Assembly: GCF_029891575.1 (NCBI RefSeq)
Contig: NZ_JARZHF010000005.1
Coordinates: 248,001 to 312,000, forward strand
Source of the DNA: Salipaludibacillus daqingensis
GTDB lineage: Bacteria > Bacillota > Bacilli > Bacillales > Salisediminibacteriaceae
Direction: 5' to 3'
DNA: 64,000 nt
A model generated the notes under the pieces. The model was not told the DNA's origin. It did not search any database and saw only the letters and a list, made by a program, of their open reading frames with translations. The position numbers were made by a program, and so were the translations under genes. This document shows positions 29,738-40,623 of this stretch, piece after piece. How positions within the stretch are numbered: position 1 is the stretch's first letter; each line of letters opens with the position of its first letter.

Positions 29738-31944
29738 GAAATAGCACCTCTCCAAGCATCCTCCATTGGCTGGACGCTTTCGTTAATTAGAAATTCACCT
29801 TTTTTATCTTTCACGATAATGTCCGCTGCCTTTGTTACCATTCCAATTGCTTTTGCGTCTGGAATGAGCTTCTCAAACTCTATCTGATCTTCTTTCTTAA
29901 CAGTCAAAATATAGCGAGAAGGCGATTCACTAAAGAAACTTGCTAAAATATCGTTATCCTGTAACGTTATTTCTGCTCCAAACGATGTTCCAAATGCTTT
30001 TTCCGCTAGCGCTACAAGGAATCCGCCTTCTGATAAATCATGAGCTGACTGCACCGTACCTTGTTGAATTGCTGTGAGCACTCGCGTTTGTCTTGATTTT
30101 TCCAAAGCCAAGTCTATGAGAGGCGATGGTCCGAAAATCTTTCCTTCTGTAAGCTTTTGTAGCTCACTTCCTGAAAACTCCGGTTTCGCTTCGCCTAGTT
30201 GATAAATCACGTCTCCAGCTTGTTGGAACGACTGTTTCGTAATGTGGTCTAAGTGATGAATCAAACCAACCATCCCAATAACAGGTGTAGGATAAATCGC
30301 TCCTTTAGCTGTTTCATTGTATAATGACACGTTCCCACCAATAACTGGTGTGGACAGTTGTTCACACGCTTCACTTAACCCGTCTGTCGATCGTTCCAAT
30401 TGCCAAAATATTTCTGGCTTCTCTGGGCTTCCGTAATTTAAACAATCGGTCACACCTAATGGTTCCGCACCAGAACACACCAAGTTTCTTGCCGCTTCTG
30501 CTACAGCAAGTTTCCCGCCCTCATATGGATCTAAATAGATATAACGAGAGTTACAGTCTGTTGTCATTGCTAGTGCTTTTTCTGTTTCGCGAATGCGGAT
30601 GACGGCAGCATCGGACCCTGGAGCGACCACGGTGTTCGTTCGCACCATGTAATCGTATTGCTCATATACCCACTCTTTACTAGCAATCGTCGGTTGCTTG
30701 AGTAAATCGTTTAACGCTTTTGCGTAGTCCGTTATTTCTGGTCGATATTCTTTCATTTCCTGAAATTCACGGAAGTAAGCTGGTTCTTTTGATGGCTGGT
30801 GATAAACTGGCGCATCTTCGGCAAGTGCATCAACTGGGACATCTGCGACCGTTTCTCCTTGATGAACAAGTTTCAATCGGTGATCATCTGTCACTTTTCC
30901 GACCACTTTCGCTTCTAAGCCCCATTTTTCAAATAAATCAATGAATTCTTGCTCACTGCCTTTTTCCATCACAAGAAGCATTCTCTCTTGTGATTCTGAC
31001 AGCATCATTTCGTAAGCAGTCATCGCTTTTTCTCGTTGCGGCACGTCATCTAAGTTCATTTCAATACCAGACCCTGCTTTACTTGCCATTTCTGCAGATG
31101 AAGATGTAAGACCTGCTGCTCCCATATCTTGAATGCCAACTAGTTTCGGATGTTTCGTCGCTTCAAGACAAGCTTCTACTAATAATTTTTCCATAAAAGG
31201 ATCGCCAACTTGAACAGCTGGACGTTTCGCTTCTGACTTTTCACTTAACTCTTCTGAGGCAAATGTCGCTCCGTGAATTCCATCGCGACCTGTGCTCGCT
31301 CCCACATACATAACGGGGTTTCCAACACCTTTTGCCTGACCTTTTTGGATATCTTTATGATCTATTAGTCCAACACACATAGCGTTTACTAACGGATTGC
31401 CTTCGTAACAAGGGTCGAACTGCACCTCGCCACCGACCGTTGGAATCCCAATGCAATTGCCGTAACCTGCTATGCCTGCTACAACACCTTCAAAAATATA
31501 TTTCACTCGTGGATTTTTCAATTCACCGAAACGAAGAGAGTTCAATAGTGCAACAGGACGAGCTCCCATGGAGAACACATCGCGAATAATCCCACCAACA
31601 CCTGTCGCTGCTCCTTCGTATGGCTCGATCGCTGACGGATGATTATGACTTTCGATCTTAAAAACAACCGCCTGCTCATCTCCAATATCGATAATACCAG
31701 CCCCTTCACCAGGACCTTGCAATACTTTATCGCCCTTCGTTGGAAATTTTCCTAACAGGACTTTTGAATTTTTATAACTACAATGCTCTGACCACATCAC
31801 GGAAAATAACCCTAGTTCCGTATAGTTTGGTTGACGCCCCAAAATGTCTTCGATCATTTGAAACTCCGAATCGCTGACACCCATTTCTTTATATATTTTC
31901 TCATCTTTAATCATCACAGGTGATGGTTCATGAAGTAATGGCAT
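29713..31944 (-). CDS. purL: Phosphoribosylformylglycinamidine synthase, large subunit
   Basis: A 743-residue small-type PurL, the synthetase subunit that needs separate PurQ (glutaminase) and PurS. Conserved segments include [41 protein letters not shown] and [20 protein letters not shown] 31944 lies 6 bases after GGAGGG; eight upstream in-frame codons are left out. It overlaps purQ and purF, consistent with stoichiometric translation of the PurLQS complex. Confidence 0.98.
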   Translation of the reverse strand: MPLLHEPSPVMIKDEKIYKEMGVSDSEFQMIEDILGRQPNYTELGLFSVMWSEHCSYKNSKVLLGKFPTKGDKVLQGPGEGAGIIDIGDEQAVVFKIESHNHPSAIEPYEGAATGVGGIIRDVFSMGARPVALLNSLRFGELKNPRVKYIFEGVVAGIAGYGNCIGIPTVGGEVQFDPCYEGNPLVNAMCVGLIDHKDIQKGQAKGVGNPVMYVGASTGRDGIHGATFASEELSEKSEAKRPAVQVGDPFMEKLLVEACLEATKHPKLVGIQDMGAAGLTSSSAEMASKAGSGIEMNLDDVPQREKAMTAYEMMLSESQERMLLVMEKGSEQEFIDLFEKWGLEAKVVGKVTDDHRLKLVHQGETVADVPVDALAEDAPVYHQPSKEPAYFREFQEMKEYRPEITDYAKALNDLLKQPTIASKEWVYEQYDYMVRTNTVVAPGSDAAVIRIRETEKALAMTTDCNSRYIYLDPYEGGKLAVAEAARNLVCSGAEPLGVTDCLNYGSPEKPEIFWQLERSTDGLSEACEQLSTPVIGGNVSLYNETAKGAIYPTPVIGMVGLIHHLDHITKQSFQQAGDVIYQLGEAKPEFSGSELQKLTEGKIFGPSPLIDLALEKSRQTRVLTAIQQGTVQSAHDLSEGGFLVALAEKAFGTSFGAEITLQDNDILASFFSESPSRYILTVKKEDQIEFEKLIPDAKAIGMVTKAADIIVKDKKGEFLINESVQPMEDAWRGAISCYLKSKD

Positions 31945-32611
31945 GTTGTTCCCTCCAATGCTTAACAATCGATTGAAAAAGTTTTAATCCATCTGCTGAA
32001 CCTAAGAGTTCGTCCACAGCACGCTCAGGGTGAGGCATCATTCCGAGCACATTCCCTTTTTTGTTCGTAATTCCAGCAATATTTGCGATTGATCCATTAA
32101 TATCTTCTTTGTACGTAAATACAATTTGATTGTTTGCTTGAAGATTCTTCAATGTTTCTTCGTCGCAATAATAGTTCCCATCTCCATGAGCAACAGGAAT
32201 CGTGATCGACTCCCCTTCCTCATAGCTTTGAGTGAACATCGTATCCCCTTGTTTTACTTCAAGCTCGGTTTGCTTACAAATAAACGTTAGTTTAGAATTT
32301 CGTCGCATGGCGCCTGGTAGGAGTCCTGCCTCTAATAAAACTTGAAATCCGTTACATACACCTAGAATTGGTTTTCCCGCAGCAGCAGCTTCTTCCACTG
32401 CTTTCATGATTGGTGAAAACCTTGCAATCGCTCCTGACCGAAGATAATCTCCGTAACTAAATCCACCTGGAAGAAGAATCGCATCGAATCCTTCAAGGCT
32501 CGTTTCGTCATGCCACACGTAAGAGACGTCTTCACCAAGCTCATCTTTTATCGCATGAAACATATCTATGTCACAGTTGGAACCTGGAAATACGATGACG
32601 GCAAACTTCAT
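31928..32611 (-). CDS. purQ: Phosphoribosylformylglycinamidine synthase, glutaminase subunit
   Basis: The 227-residue class I glutamine amidotransferase has [12 protein letters not shown], the nucleophile Cys in [10 protein letters not shown], and MPHPERAVD with the catalytic His and Glu. It supplies ammonia to PurL. Its ATG overlaps the purS stop by 4 bases (ATGA), and its end overlaps purL by 17, so the three subunits are translated as a block. Confidence 0.98.
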   Translation of the reverse strand: MKFAVIVFPGSNCDIDMFHAIKDELGEDVSYVWHDETSLEGFDAILLPGGFSYGDYLRSGAIARFSPIMKAVEEAAAAGKPILGVCNGFQVLLEAGLLPGAMRRNSKLTFICKQTELEVKQGDTMFTQSYEEGESITIPVAHGDGNYYCDEETLKNLQANNQIVFTYKEDINGSIANIAGITNKKGNVLGMMPHPERAVDELLGSADGLKLFQSIVKHWREQHAITS

Positions 32612-32865
32612 GTGGAGACAACCTCCTCTATTTCATACGTATAATCTTCAATAACAGGATTCGCTAATAACTTGTCACACATTTCTTTCACTTGTCCATC
32701 AACCGAGTCTTTCGTTCCCTCTATACGAAGGTTCATTACTTTGCCGATACGAACATCTTCCACTCCAGCAAAGCCGAGGTGATGCAGCGACGTTTTCACC
32801 GCTGAACCTTGTGGATCTAATACGCCTTCTTTTAACGTTACATGTACCTTTACATCATAATTCAT
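32608..32865 (-). CDS. purS: Phosphoribosylformylglycinamidine synthase, PurS subunit
   Basis: An 85-residue protein of normal PurS length with the pattern [15 protein letters not shown], the DVRIGK loop and the NPVIEDY end. PurS forms a dimer that bridges PurQ and PurL and helps carry ammonia. ATG 32865 is preceded by GGGGGAC lying over the purC stop. It overlaps purQ by 4 bases. Confidence 0.97.
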   Translation of the reverse strand: MNYDVKVHVTLKEGVLDPQGSAVKTSLHHLGFAGVEDVRIGKVMNLRIEGTKDSVDGQVKEMCDKLLANPVIEDYTYEIEEVVST

Positions 32866-32867
32866 TA

Positions 32868-33578
32868 TTATTGTCCCCCTAGTCTTGCAAAAATAGTTTC
32901 ATATCCTTCTTGCAAATTACCTTGTCCGAATCGGAACAAGTCTTTATCAAACGATTCTCCTGTTTCTTTGTCCCAAAGGCGACACGTATCAGGCGATATT
33001 TCATCTGCTAATAATACATTTCCAGAAGCATCGCGGCCAAATTCTAATTTAAAGTCGATCAGCTGAACTCCGATGCGTTCAAAAAGTGGTATCAATTGCT
33101 CATTCACTTCTTTCGCTTTTTGTTTCAGCACAAGCACTTCTTCGTCTGTTGCTAACTGCATCGCACGAACATGCTCTTCATTCATGAGTGGATCACCCAG
33201 CTCATCGTCTTTATAGTAAAACTCTACTATTGGCTCAGAAAATGTTTGTCCTCGAGTCAATCCTAACCGCTTCACTAAGCTGCCAGCAGCGACATTTCTC
33301 ACGACAACTTCAATTGGAATAATTGTCACTTTTCTGATCAGTTGCTCTGTCTCAGACAACCTCTCAATGAAATGGCTTTTGATGCCTTGTTTTGCTAGTG
33401 TAGAAAAAATAAGAGAACTGATTTCATTATTAAGACGTCCTTTACCTAGAAGGACGTCTTTTTTCTTTCCATCAAACGCCGTTGCATCGTCTTTGTACTC
33501 CACCCATAACACTTCTGGTTTTTCCGTTTCATAGATTCTTTTCGCTTTGCCCTCATATAAACATGCTTTTTTATCCAC
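32868..33578 (-). CDS. purC: SAICAR synthetase
   Basis: The 236-residue enzyme has LYEGKAKRIYET at the ATP site, KGRLNNEISSLIF, VVVRNVAAGSL and LADEISPDTCRLWD. It joins aspartate to CAIR. Either a TTG at 33581 or a GTG at 33578 can start; the GTG lies 8 bases after AGGAGG and is chosen. A gap of about 110 bases separates it from purB, the only notable gap in the upstream half of the operon; no firm terminator was found there. Confidence 0.97.
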   Translation of the reverse strand: MDKKACLYEGKAKRIYETEKPEVLWVEYKDDATAFDGKKKDVLLGKGRLNNEISSLIFSTLAKQGIKSHFIERLSETEQLIRKVTIIPIEVVVRNVAAGSLVKRLGLTRGQTFSEPIVEFYYKDDELGDPLMNEEHVRAMQLATDEEVLVLKQKAKEVNEQLIPLFERIGVQLIDFKLEFGRDASGNVLLADEISPDTCRLWDKETGESFDKDLFRFGQGNLQEGYETIFARLGGQ

Positions 33579-33689
33579 CAAAGCCGCCTCCTATTTATTC
33601 TCATCAGAATATTGGGAATTTTCCACATTCAGGAGGAGCGAACTTGCCGCCCCCTATGTACCTTTTACTTCTTTAAAGCTAATACGCAA

Positions 33690-34985
33690 TTAAACTAATC
33701 CTAAACGGGTAAAAATCGTGTCTACATGTTTCAAATGATGATGATAGTCAAAACAATCATCCAACTCTTCTTTTGATAAATGAGTTGTAATTCGATCGTC
33801 CGCATCCACAAGCGTTCTGAACTGAACCGCTTGTTCCCATGCATCCATTGCTTTTGGTTGAACGAGGTCATATGCGTCTTCACGGGACATGCCTTTATCA
33901 ATTAACGATAATAGAACACGCTGAGAGTAAATCAATCCATACGTTCGTGTCATGTTGCGTTTCATGTTATCAGGGAATACCGTTAAGTTTTTCACGATAT
34001 TACCAAATCGATTCAACATATAATTTAGAGCGATCGTTGCATCTGGAATGATGATTCTTTCGGCCGAGGAGTGGGAAATATCTCGTTCATGCCATAACGC
34101 TACGTTTTCGTATGCTGTCAACATATGTCCGCGAATGACGCGAGCAAGACCAGTCATATTTTCAGAACCGATTGGGTTCCGTTTATGTGGCATAGCCGAT
34201 GACCCTTTTTGCCCTTTCGCAAAAAATTCTTCTACTTCTCTTGTTTCGCTTTTTTGTAGGCCTCGAATTTCAACCGCCATTTTTTCAATAGATGATGCAA
34301 TAAGGGAAATTGTTCCCATGTAATGAGCGTGGCGATCGCGCTGTAATGTTTGTGTTGAAATTGGTGACGCTTCAAGTCCTAATCCTTCACAGACGTGCTT
34401 CTCAATAGAAGGGTCAATATTCGCATATGTGCCAACAGCACCTGACAATTTACCTACTCTCACTGTTTCTGCTGCTTGACGGAATCTCTCCAAGTTTCGT
34501 TTCATTTCTTCGTACCAAAGTGCCAATTTCAACCCGAACGTTGTTGGTTCAGCATGAACACCGTGAGTACGTCCCATCATGACTGTAGTTTTATGCTCCA
34601 TCGCCTTGTTTTTGAGAATCTCAATGAAATTTATTAAGTCATTCTCAAGAATTTCATTTGCTTGTTTTAATAAATACGATAAGGCCGTATCAACGACATC
34701 TGTGGAGGTGAGTCCGTAGTGAACCCACTTTCTTTCTTCCCCTAATGACTCAGAAACAGCGCGAGTAAACGCGACAACGTCGTGCCTTGTTTCCGCTTCT
34801 ATTTCATGAATTCTCTCCACATCAAACGAAGCATTTTCACGAATTTTTTCCACATCTGCTTTTGGAATATCTCCAAGTTCAGCCCAGGCTTCACAAGCCA
34901 CTATTTCTACTTCAAGCCACGCTTGAAATCGATTTTTTTCTGTCCAAATCGCTCCCATTTCTGGGCGCGTATAACGTTCAATCAT
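33690..34985 (-). CDS. purB: Adenylosuccinate lyase
   Basis: A 431-residue fumarase-superfamily lyase. The superfamily signature [10 protein letters not shown] is intact, and TSTDVVDTA and [14 protein letters not shown] carry substrate-binding residues. It acts twice in purine synthesis, splitting fumarate from SAICAR and from adenylosuccinate. Start ATG 34985 overlaps the purK stop (ATGA) with GAGGAGG inside the end of purK. Confidence 0.98.
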   Translation of the reverse strand: MIERYTRPEMGAIWTEKNRFQAWLEVEIVACEAWAELGDIPKADVEKIRENASFDVERIHEIEAETRHDVVAFTRAVSESLGEERKWVHYGLTSTDVVDTALSYLLKQANEILENDLINFIEILKNKAMEHKTTVMMGRTHGVHAEPTTFGLKLALWYEEMKRNLERFRQAAETVRVGKLSGAVGTYANIDPSIEKHVCEGLGLEASPISTQTLQRDRHAHYMGTISLIASSIEKMAVEIRGLQKSETREVEEFFAKGQKGSSAMPHKRNPIGSENMTGLARVIRGHMLTAYENVALWHERDISHSSAERIIIPDATIALNYMLNRFGNIVKNLTVFPDNMKRNMTRTYGLIYSQRVLLSLIDKGMSREDAYDLVQPKAMDAWEQAVQFRTLVDADDRITTHLSKEELDDCFDYHHHLKHVDTIFTRLGLV

Positions 34986-36136
34986 GCTTCATCCTCCTCG
35001 GGGTTGTCCAGCTTCCAAATGGGTGACTGGTTAATTTCTTTTAATGTTTTCTCAAGATCGTCAGTTAAAAATGTGATATGCCCCATTTTTCGACCAGGTC
35101 GTGCCTCTTTCTTTCCGTATAGATGAACATGTCCAGTCGGTAAGTCAGACAAACCTTCCAATACCTCATCTACGTGTTCTCCTAAAATGTTCACCATAAC
35201 AGCAGGTCTTAATAAATCGGTTTTACCTAATGGCCACCCACAGATGGCACGAATGTGTTGTTCAAACTGCGATGTTTCACAAGCATTTATCGTGTAGTGA
35301 CCGGAATTGTGTGGTCTTGGTGCTAGTTCATTTACATAAACCATCTGATCATCCGTAACAAACATTTCTACAGCTAGTGTTCCTATAAGGTGGAACGATT
35401 CGGCTAAATGTTTCGCTATATCAATCGCTTGTTTTTCAATCTCATAAGGGATTCTAGCTGGCACGATCGATTGATGCAAAATGTTATTTACATGAATATT
35501 TTCTGCAACTGGAAATGTTGTCATTTCACCTGTACTGCTTCTCGTTACGACGACAGAAATTTCTTGATCAAAATCAACCCACGATTCGAGGACAAAAGGT
35601 CCTTTCCCTTCCATCTCTTTCCAAGCTTTTGCAATATCATTGTTCGTTCTTATTACTTGTTGCCCTTTGCCGTCATAACCACCTCGTGTTGTTTTCAGCA
35701 CAGCTGGAAGTCCTAGCGCTTCACGGGCTTTTTGCAATTCATTGGCTGTTTCTAACGCTCGGTAACGAACTACAGGAACTTGAAATGATTTAATGGCTTG
35801 CTTTTCGTGAATACGATTTTGCGTTATTTCTAATAAATCACTTCCTTGAGGAAGATATACTTGTTTTTCTAACCACGTAGCAGTATTAGCATCAATATTC
35901 TCAAATTCATATGTCAGGACATCACAAAGTTCGACGAATTTCTTTGCCCCTTCTAAATCATCATATTCTGCTTCCACTTGGTTATCTGAAACTTGTCCAC
36001 AAGGAGAATCAGGCGTTGGTTCAAGCACCGCCACTCGATACCCCATCTCACGAGCAGATAAAGCCATCATACGACCAAGTTGTCCACCGCCAAGAATTCC
36101 AATAGTTTTGCCTGGTGCAATCCACTCTTTTTTCAT
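34982..36136 (-). CDS. purK: N5-carboxyaminoimidazole ribonucleotide synthase
   Basis: A 384-residue ATP-grasp enzyme with the N-terminal [13 protein letters not shown], the [14 protein letters not shown] loop and [13 protein letters not shown]. It carboxylates AIR with ATP and bicarbonate. It is followed by purB and preceded by purE, each with a 4-base overlap, so the three are translationally coupled. Confidence 0.98.
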   Translation of the reverse strand: MKKEWIAPGKTIGILGGGQLGRMMALSAREMGYRVAVLEPTPDSPCGQVSDNQVEAEYDDLEGAKKFVELCDVLTYEFENIDANTATWLEKQVYLPQGSDLLEITQNRIHEKQAIKSFQVPVVRYRALETANELQKAREALGLPAVLKTTRGGYDGKGQQVIRTNNDIAKAWKEMEGKGPFVLESWVDFDQEISVVVTRSSTGEMTTFPVAENIHVNNILHQSIVPARIPYEIEKQAIDIAKHLAESFHLIGTLAVEMFVTDDQMVYVNELAPRPHNSGHYTINACETSQFEQHIRAICGWPLGKTDLLRPAVMVNILGEHVDEVLEGLSDLPTGHVHLYGKKEARPGRKMGHITFLTDDLEKTLKEINQSPIWKLDNPEEDEA

Positions 36137-36618
36137 GTTAACTCCCCTTCTAACATCACTTCTTGTCGTTTTTTATCACGGCGAAGTTCTAACATTTGAT
36201 GAATCTCTGTGTCATGAATAGATAGTTGCTGAGCTGCTAACAGTGCTGCGTTAATTGCTCCTGCTTTTCCAATCGCCACTGTAGCAACAGGTACACCCGC
36301 TGGCATTTGTACGATAGATAATAGGGAGTCCATCCCATCAAGTGCTTTTGATTGGACAGGAACTCCAATCACTGGAATCGTTGTTTTTGCTGCTACCATA
36401 CCGGGTAAGTGGGCAGCTCCTCCTGCTCCTGCAATAATCACTTCTAAGCCTCGTCCTCTTGCTGTTTCAGCATACTCAAACATCAAGTCAGGCGTTCTAT
36501 GAGCCGATACTACTTTTGTTTCAAAAGGAACTCCTAGTTCTTTTAATGTTTCTGCGGTATGTTTCATCGTTTCCCAATCAGATGTGGAACCCATGATGAC
36601 TCCGACTTTCACTGTCAT
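36133..36618 (-). CDS. purE: N5-CAIR mutase, class I PurE
   Basis: A 161-residue class I PurE with [13 protein letters not shown], the catalytic SAHRTPD and [12 protein letters not shown] segments. It moves the carboxyl group of N5-CAIR to give CAIR. First gene of the 12-gene operon; ATG 36618 is preceded by TAGGAGG. The long leader upstream contains a guanine riboswitch and terminator, so the whole operon should fall when guanine is abundant. Confidence 0.98.
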   Translation of the reverse strand: MTVKVGVIMGSTSDWETMKHTAETLKELGVPFETKVVSAHRTPDLMFEYAETARGRGLEVIIAGAGGAAHLPGMVAAKTTIPVIGVPVQSKALDGMDSLLSIVQMPAGVPVATVAIGKAGAINAALLAAQQLSIHDTEIHQMLELRRDKKRQEVMLEGELT

Positions 36619-36757
36619 ATAAAAAACCTCCTAAGTTTGGTTTCTACAAGAATAGCTTTGCATGCCGCTAAAACTGCCCTTACCGAGAAATAAACTCTCA
36701 ACACCTTCCATTATACGTTTTTCTTTAGGTGATGTTAAATCACCGATTAATAAAACA

Positions 36758-36810
36758 TATAAAAAACGTGTCTTATCGTCCATTTCAATGAGGGACAATA
36801 AGACACGTTT
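36758..36810 (-). terminator. Riboswitch-controlled terminator in the purE leader
   Basis: Long stem on the minus strand, ACGTGTCTTATtGTCC / GGACgATAAGACACGT, followed by six T residues. It lies about 90 bases after the guanine aptamer and 140 before purE, the expected place for the expression platform. Confidence 0.9.
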
Positions 36811-36897
36811 AGATGTTTACACATGTCAGAAAACCGCACATAAAAAAATGCGCAACAAAAAACTTGTCCTCTTGGTGTGTACATTTGTGTCCATCTC

Positions 36898-36965
36898 CCT
36901 CATAGTCCGCCGATTTACGGTCAGCAGGTAGAAACTTTCAGGCCAATTCCCGATATTATATGAGG
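36898..36965 (-). ncRNA. Guanine riboswitch aptamer, purE leader
   Basis: The minus strand has a 7-bp P1 (CCTCATA / TATGAGG), the TATAAT joining segment, GTTTCTACC between P2 and P3, and CCGTAAATCGG in the P3 arm. The 3' joining region reads GGACTATG, with C at the ligand-pairing position, so guanine/hypoxanthine rather than adenine is predicted. It lies within the pur transcript, upstream of a strong terminator. Confidence 0.95.
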
Positions 36966-36988
36966 TAACGTATTGTTTTGTTATGTCT

Positions 36989-37017
36989 ATCATACCAATT
37001 TGGCTCGAATGAGTCAA
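36989..37017 (-). promoter_or_regulatory. Sigma-A promoter of the pur operon
   Basis: Minus-strand TTGACT (37012-37017) and TATGAT (36989-36994) are spaced by 17 bases. Transcription should start near 36982, about 17 bases before the aptamer. Confidence 0.85.
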
Positions 37018-37019
37018 CT

Positions 37020-37064
37020 TTTTTCGAACATTTGATAGTTAATAATAAGCTATTGTTCGGAATT
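37020..37064. promoter_or_regulatory. PurR operator: two inverted PurBoxes
   Basis: Minus-strand AATTCCGAACAAT (37052-37064) fits the PurBox consensus AWWWCCGAACWWT at every position. An inverted partner, TTTTTCGAACATT (37020-37032), fits 11 of 13. They are separated by 19 bases and lie directly upstream of the -35 hexamer, where PurR repression responsive to PRPP would act. Confidence 0.85.
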
Positions 37065-37239
37065 AGCTCCCATTACGTGTTTTCGCCCGGTAGACATTTG
37101 CTATCGTTTGTAAAAATGCTAATTATTGTATTTGAGGCTATGTGTTTTCTTTTCGAGGGGGGGGAGTAGTTTTAGGGCTCTAGGCGGTTGAGCGGTTGAA
37201 GGGGGGAGTGCGAAAATTGTTGGAATCTGTCGTAATTTG

Positions 37240-37361
37240 TTATAATGCACTTTCGTGATGTTATAATGCACTTCGGACGTTCTATAATGCACTTCTGCAA
37301 CATTATAATGCACTTCGACGAATCTATAATGCACTTCGACGAACCTATAATGCACTTTCCT
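37240..37361. repeat. Tandem repeat array B2, same family as B1
   Basis: Six copies of (T/C)TATAATGCACTT(C/T) every 21 bases (TATAAT at 37241, 37262, 37283, 37304, 37325, 37346), with 7 variable bases each. A G-rich stretch with an 8-G run and GCGAAAATTGT precede it, similar to the left flank of B1. It lies between the pur operator and yebG. Confidence 0.92.
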
Positions 37362-37382
37362 TCTCTGATGAGAAAAAAATGG

Positions 37383-37430
37383 AAAGAAGTAACCCGAATT
37401 GAGATGAATTGCTCGCTCGGGTTACTTCTA
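37383..37430 (-). terminator. Intrinsic terminator after yebG
   Basis: A 13-bp inverted repeat, AGAAGTAACCCGA / TCGGGTTACTTCT, with a 19-base loop, followed by a T-rich tract on the minus strand. Confidence 0.85.
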
Positions 37431-37442
37431 AAATGAAGTGGG

Positions 37443-37649
37443 TTATTCTTCTATCGGTTTCCCTTCAAAAACAATGCGTTGATAAGCGACTTCCACATCA
37501 TTTTTCTTGCCACCTTTTACTTCTTTTAACACTGGCTCTTCCATTCGACGAACTGGTTGAAACCCTTCCTTTTGCATTCGTGAAAGGCACTGATCAATCG
37601 TCTCATTTTCTTCCACATAAAACCGCTGCTTCCTTTTTTTTGCTGCCAT
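37443..37649 (-). CDS. yebG: NETI motif-containing protein YebG
   Basis: A 68-residue basic protein with the name-giving NETI tetrapeptide in VEENETIDQCLSRM, about residues 12-25. Function is unknown; the family is limited to Bacillaceae. It lies 4 bases after yebE and just upstream of the pur promoter region, exactly as yebE-yebG-purE in B. subtilis. AAGGAG lies 15 bases before ATG 37649, inside the end of yebE, which is longer than usual spacing. Confidence 0.88.
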   Translation of the reverse strand: MAAKKRKQRFYVEENETIDQCLSRMQKEGFQPVRRMEEPVLKEVKGGKKNDVEVAYQRIVFEGKPIEE

Positions 37650-37653
37650 AAAA

Positions 37654-38193
37654 TTATCGTTTCACTCCTTTGAGCCAGAAACCACCAAAAAATGCTTTTG
37701 TTTCGTGAGAGATAATAAAAGCTGATGGATCTAACACTTTCACTTGCTGATATAGTTTTCTTTCATATTTACGTGATGTTAAGATTTCCATCATTAAACG
37801 TTCGCCTTCGCGCCCATAAGCTACCCAGTTTGTCACACCGTATCCTTTATCTCTGAGACTATTTGGAATATCCGGTTCATACTCTTTTGTAATCACGTTA
37901 ACAGTAATATACCCCAATGCAAGCTTTTCTTCAATCTTCATTCCGACCAAAACACCAATAGCATAACCGATCGCATAAGCAATTAAGTTTTCTATTCTAT
38001 CTAAGTTTTCTAGGACAATTCCTAACCCGATAATATAAATTAGAATCTCTACCACACTAACACTAGCCGCTAAATAACGTTGCCCCTTCAACGTTAAGAT
38101 CATCCTCACAGTAAAAAGCGTTACGTATACGATGTTAATGACTAAAATGATGATAACCATACCAACAGCGTAATCCATCATTGCTGACAACAT
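37654..38193 (-). CDS. yebE: DUF2179 membrane protein YebE (UPF0316)
   Basis: About 179 residues with three predicted membrane helices in the first 95 residues, then a cytoplasmic DUF2179 domain containing [17 protein letters not shown] and [15 protein letters not shown]2179 domains may bind nucleotides or small ligands, but this family has no proven role. Start ATG 38193 is 7 bases after GGGGGT; an ATG two codons earlier is too close. It is followed by yebG in a two-gene unit ended by a terminator. Confidence 0.88.
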   Translation of the reverse strand: MLSAMMDYAVGMVIIILVINIVYVTLFTVRMILTLKGQRYLAASVSVVEILIYIIGLGIVLENLDRIENLIAYAIGYAIGVLVGMKIEEKLALGYITVNVITKEYEPDIPNSLRDKGYGVTNWVAYGREGERLMMEILTSRKYERKLYQQVKVLDPSAFIISHETKAFFGGFWLKGVKR

Positions 38194-38508
38194 CACCATA
38201 CCCCCATAAATCTCAATTTACATCTAAAAACAATCATATACTTCTAAAATAATGATTTAAATCAATATATCTATGTATATATTCATTTATCATCTATTTC
38301 CTGCAATTTTAAATGCTTTTATATAAAATAGATAGTGTAAATTAAACAAAAATTCTCACAATAACTGACATGAGATTACAATTTCTAATTGTATGAATAC
38401 TCTTGTGACCTTTCTTTCCATTTCTCGCTAGAACTTGTCCACAAGTTCTTAGCTAATCAAATTCTTTTCCGCTCTAAATTAATTCTTCCAAGCAAACTAC
38501 ACCAAAAT
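38194..38508. other. AT-rich intergenic region, no gene seen
   Basis: About 315 bases between yebE and the clpE terminator. It should hold the yebE promoter, but no hexamer pair stands out in this AT-rich DNA. No repeat or RNA structure was recognised. Confidence 0.5.
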
Positions 38509-38552
38509 AAAAAAGCCTGATGAGGTAGAACTTACTACCATCATCAGGCTTA
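38509..38552 (-). terminator. Intrinsic terminator after clpE
   Basis: Stem AAGCCTGATGAggTAG / CTAccaTCATCAGGCTT with a short loop and six T residues on the minus strand. Confidence 0.9.
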
Positions 38553-38559
38553 CTCTTAT

Positions 38560-40599
38560 TTATTTTGTCTGAGTTACGATTATCTCTCCACTAGCTGCAT
38601 CAACAGTTAACGAATCGATTTGCTCTGTTTCCATCATTAAGTCGACGATTCGATCTTCTACCTCTTCTTGAATTGTCCTTCTTAATGGACGAGCTCCGTA
38701 TTTTGGATCGTAGCCCTTTTCAGCCAATACTTCAATCGCTGCATCTGTGAATGTTAACGTTATACCTTGCTCATCACTGTGTTCCATCACTTCTTCAAGC
38801 ATTAATTTAGTAATTGCTTGAAGGTCATCTTTTGCTAATGCTTCAAATTGAACCACTCTGTCGATTCTATTCATGAATTCAGGTTTGAAATAAGCTTCTA
38901 AAGGTTTCGCATTCGTTGTCATGACGACAATCGTATCTTTGAAACTTACCGTCCTTCCATGACTATCTGTTAAACGCCCATCTTCAAGTACTTGTAGAAA
39001 CATATGCTGCACGTCAGGGTGAGCTTTTTCCATCTCGTCTAACAATACAATCGAGTACGGTCGATGACGAACTTTCTCAGTTAACTGTCCCGCTTCTTCA
39101 TGACCAATATAACCTGGAGGAGAACCAATTAATTTAGACACCGTATGTTTTTCCATAAATTCACTCATATCTAACCGTAACATTGCTTCTCGATCTCCGA
39201 ACATTTCTTCAGCTAGTGCTCGAGTAAGCTCTGTTTTCCCTACACCAGTTTGTCCATGGAATAAAAAGGATGCAATCGGACGACCTTCTCTGCGAAAACC
39301 TGCTCGTCCTCGTCGAACCGCTTTTGCTACAGCTTCCACCGCTTGTTCTTGACCAACTACCCTTGATGCCAAGTGTTCTTGAAGGTGTTGAAGCTTTTCT
39401 TGTTCTGCTTGTTCTAACTTTTGTACTGGAATTCCTGTTTTTTGTTCAATAATGGCTTGAACATCACTTATTTGGACAACAAGTGCTTCGTTTGACGCCT
39501 GTTCTAGCCTTTCTTGTAATGTTAGTTCTTCTTGACGTAATTTGGCTGCTTGTTCATAGTTTTCTTTTTCTGCTGCATCTTGTTTCTCTTTTTCAATTGT
39601 TTTCAACCGCGCTTCAAGTTCATCTTTATTGCCAGTGCCTTCTCGAAGGTTGATCTTCGCACCGGCAATATCCAGTAAATCAATGGCCTTATCTGGCAAA
39701 CGTCGATCTTGAATATAACGATGAGACAACCTCGCGCACGCTTCTAATACTTCCTCTGGATACGTCACTCCATGATATGCCTCGTATTTAGGTGCCAAAC
39801 CTTTTAAAATCGCTACCATGTCTTCCACTTTTGGTTCCTTTACATCAACTGGTTCAAACCGTCGTTCTAGTGCCGCATCTTTTTCAATGATACGATATTC
39901 TTGGTAGGTTGTTGCTCCAATAACTTGGACTTGTCCGCCTGCAAGCGCTGGTTTTAAAATGTTTCCAGCATCCGTTGACCCTTCCGTTTTTCCTGCACCA
40001 ACTAACTGGTGAATTTCATCAATAAATAATATGGTGTCAGGGCTCTGTTCCAATTCATCGACCAACTGCTTCATTTTTTCCTCAAATTGACCTCGATAGC
40101 TAGTTCCAGACAAAATGGACGCCACATCTAATGAGACAATGGCTTTTCCTTGTAGTTTTGCAGGAACGTCCCCTTCGTTGATTTTCAATGCGAGCCCTTC
40201 TACAATCGCTGTCTTACCGACACCAGGCTCACCTACTAAAACAGGGTTATTCTTATTCCTACGATTCAAAACCTCTGCAACGTGTTGAATTTCATCTTCT
40301 CGACCGATTACGGGGTCGATCAACCCTTTTTTCGCTTGCTCTGTCAAATCTCTACCATACGTTTCCAAAACACCTTTTTGTTGTTCTTGCTGCGTCTGAG
40401 GTTGCTGTCCCCCATTTGAGTTTTGATTTGTAGAGGAAAATGACGTTGTCTTTCCTTGACCTTGGTTTGCTTGGTTTGCATGTTGGGATAACTCTTCATA
40501 GCAAGTAGAACATAGTTCCGCTGATTGCTCTTGTCCGTTGACATTTACTCTCCAAAAAATGGTTGCTTCCTTCTGCTGACAATGTTGACACGTTCTCAT
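38560..40599 (-). CDS. clpE: ATP-dependent Clp protease ATPase subunit ClpE
   Basis: A 679-residue HSP100 ATPase. The N-terminal zinc finger (CQHC and CSTC, residues 4-36) is the mark of ClpE. AAA-1 has Walker [12 protein letters not shown]-2 has GQTGVGKT and [11 protein letters not shown]; a coiled-coil UVR-like segment (about 335-375) lies between. It unfolds damaged proteins for ClpP after heat or disulfide stress. Two CtsR-type boxes flank its promoter, so it should be derepressed by heat. ATG 40599 has AGGAGG upstream. It is a single-gene unit ending in a terminator. Confidence 0.96.
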   Translation of the reverse strand: MRTCQHCQQKEATIFWRVNVNGQEQSAELCSTCYEELSQHANQANQGQGKTTSFSSTNQNSNGGQQPQTQQEQQKGVLETYGRDLTEQAKKGLIDPVIGREDEIQHVAEVLNRRNKNNPVLVGEPGVGKTAIVEGLALKINEGDVPAKLQGKAIVSLDVASILSGTSYRGQFEEKMKQLVDELEQSPDTILFIDEIHQLVGAGKTEGSTDAGNILKPALAGGQVQVIGATTYQEYRIIEKDAALERRFEPVDVKEPKVEDMVAILKGLAPKYEAYHGVTYPEEVLEACARLSHRYIQDRRLPDKAIDLLDIAGAKINLREGTGNKDELEARLKTIEKEKQDAAEKENYEQAAKLRQEELTLQERLEQASNEALVVQISDVQAIIEQKTGIPVQKLEQAEQEKLQHLQEHLASRVVGQEQAVEAVAKAVRRGRAGFRREGRPIASFLFHGQTGVGKTELTRALAEEMFGDREAMLRLDMSEFMEKHTVSKLIGSPPGYIGHEEAGQLTEKVRHRPYSIVLLDEMEKAHPDVQHMFLQVLEDGRLTDSHGRTVSFKDTIVVMTTNAKPLEAYFKPEFMNRIDRVVQFEALAKDDLQAITKLMLEEVMEHSDEQGITLTFTDAAIEVLAEKGYDPKYGARPLRRTIQEEVEDRIVDLMMETEQIDSLTVDAASGEIIVTQTK

Positions 40600-40623
40600 A
40601 TCATATCTCCTCCTTCATCAAAG

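Noticed and set aside
37155..37166. Phase-variable G run
   Set aside because: The 8-G tract is in a non-coding gap and not at a promoter spacer, so switching of a gene is not supported.
37119..37355. Minus-strand frame with a repeating seven-residue pattern over array B2
   Set aside because: A 21-base period keeps any stop-free frame open; no ribosome site and no conservation argument. The same holds for 17483-17674 over B1.
10501..37361. CRISPR arrays at the A, B or C repeats
   Set aside because: Repeats of 8-15 bases with 5-13 base spacers are far shorter than CRISPR units, and no cas genes are present.
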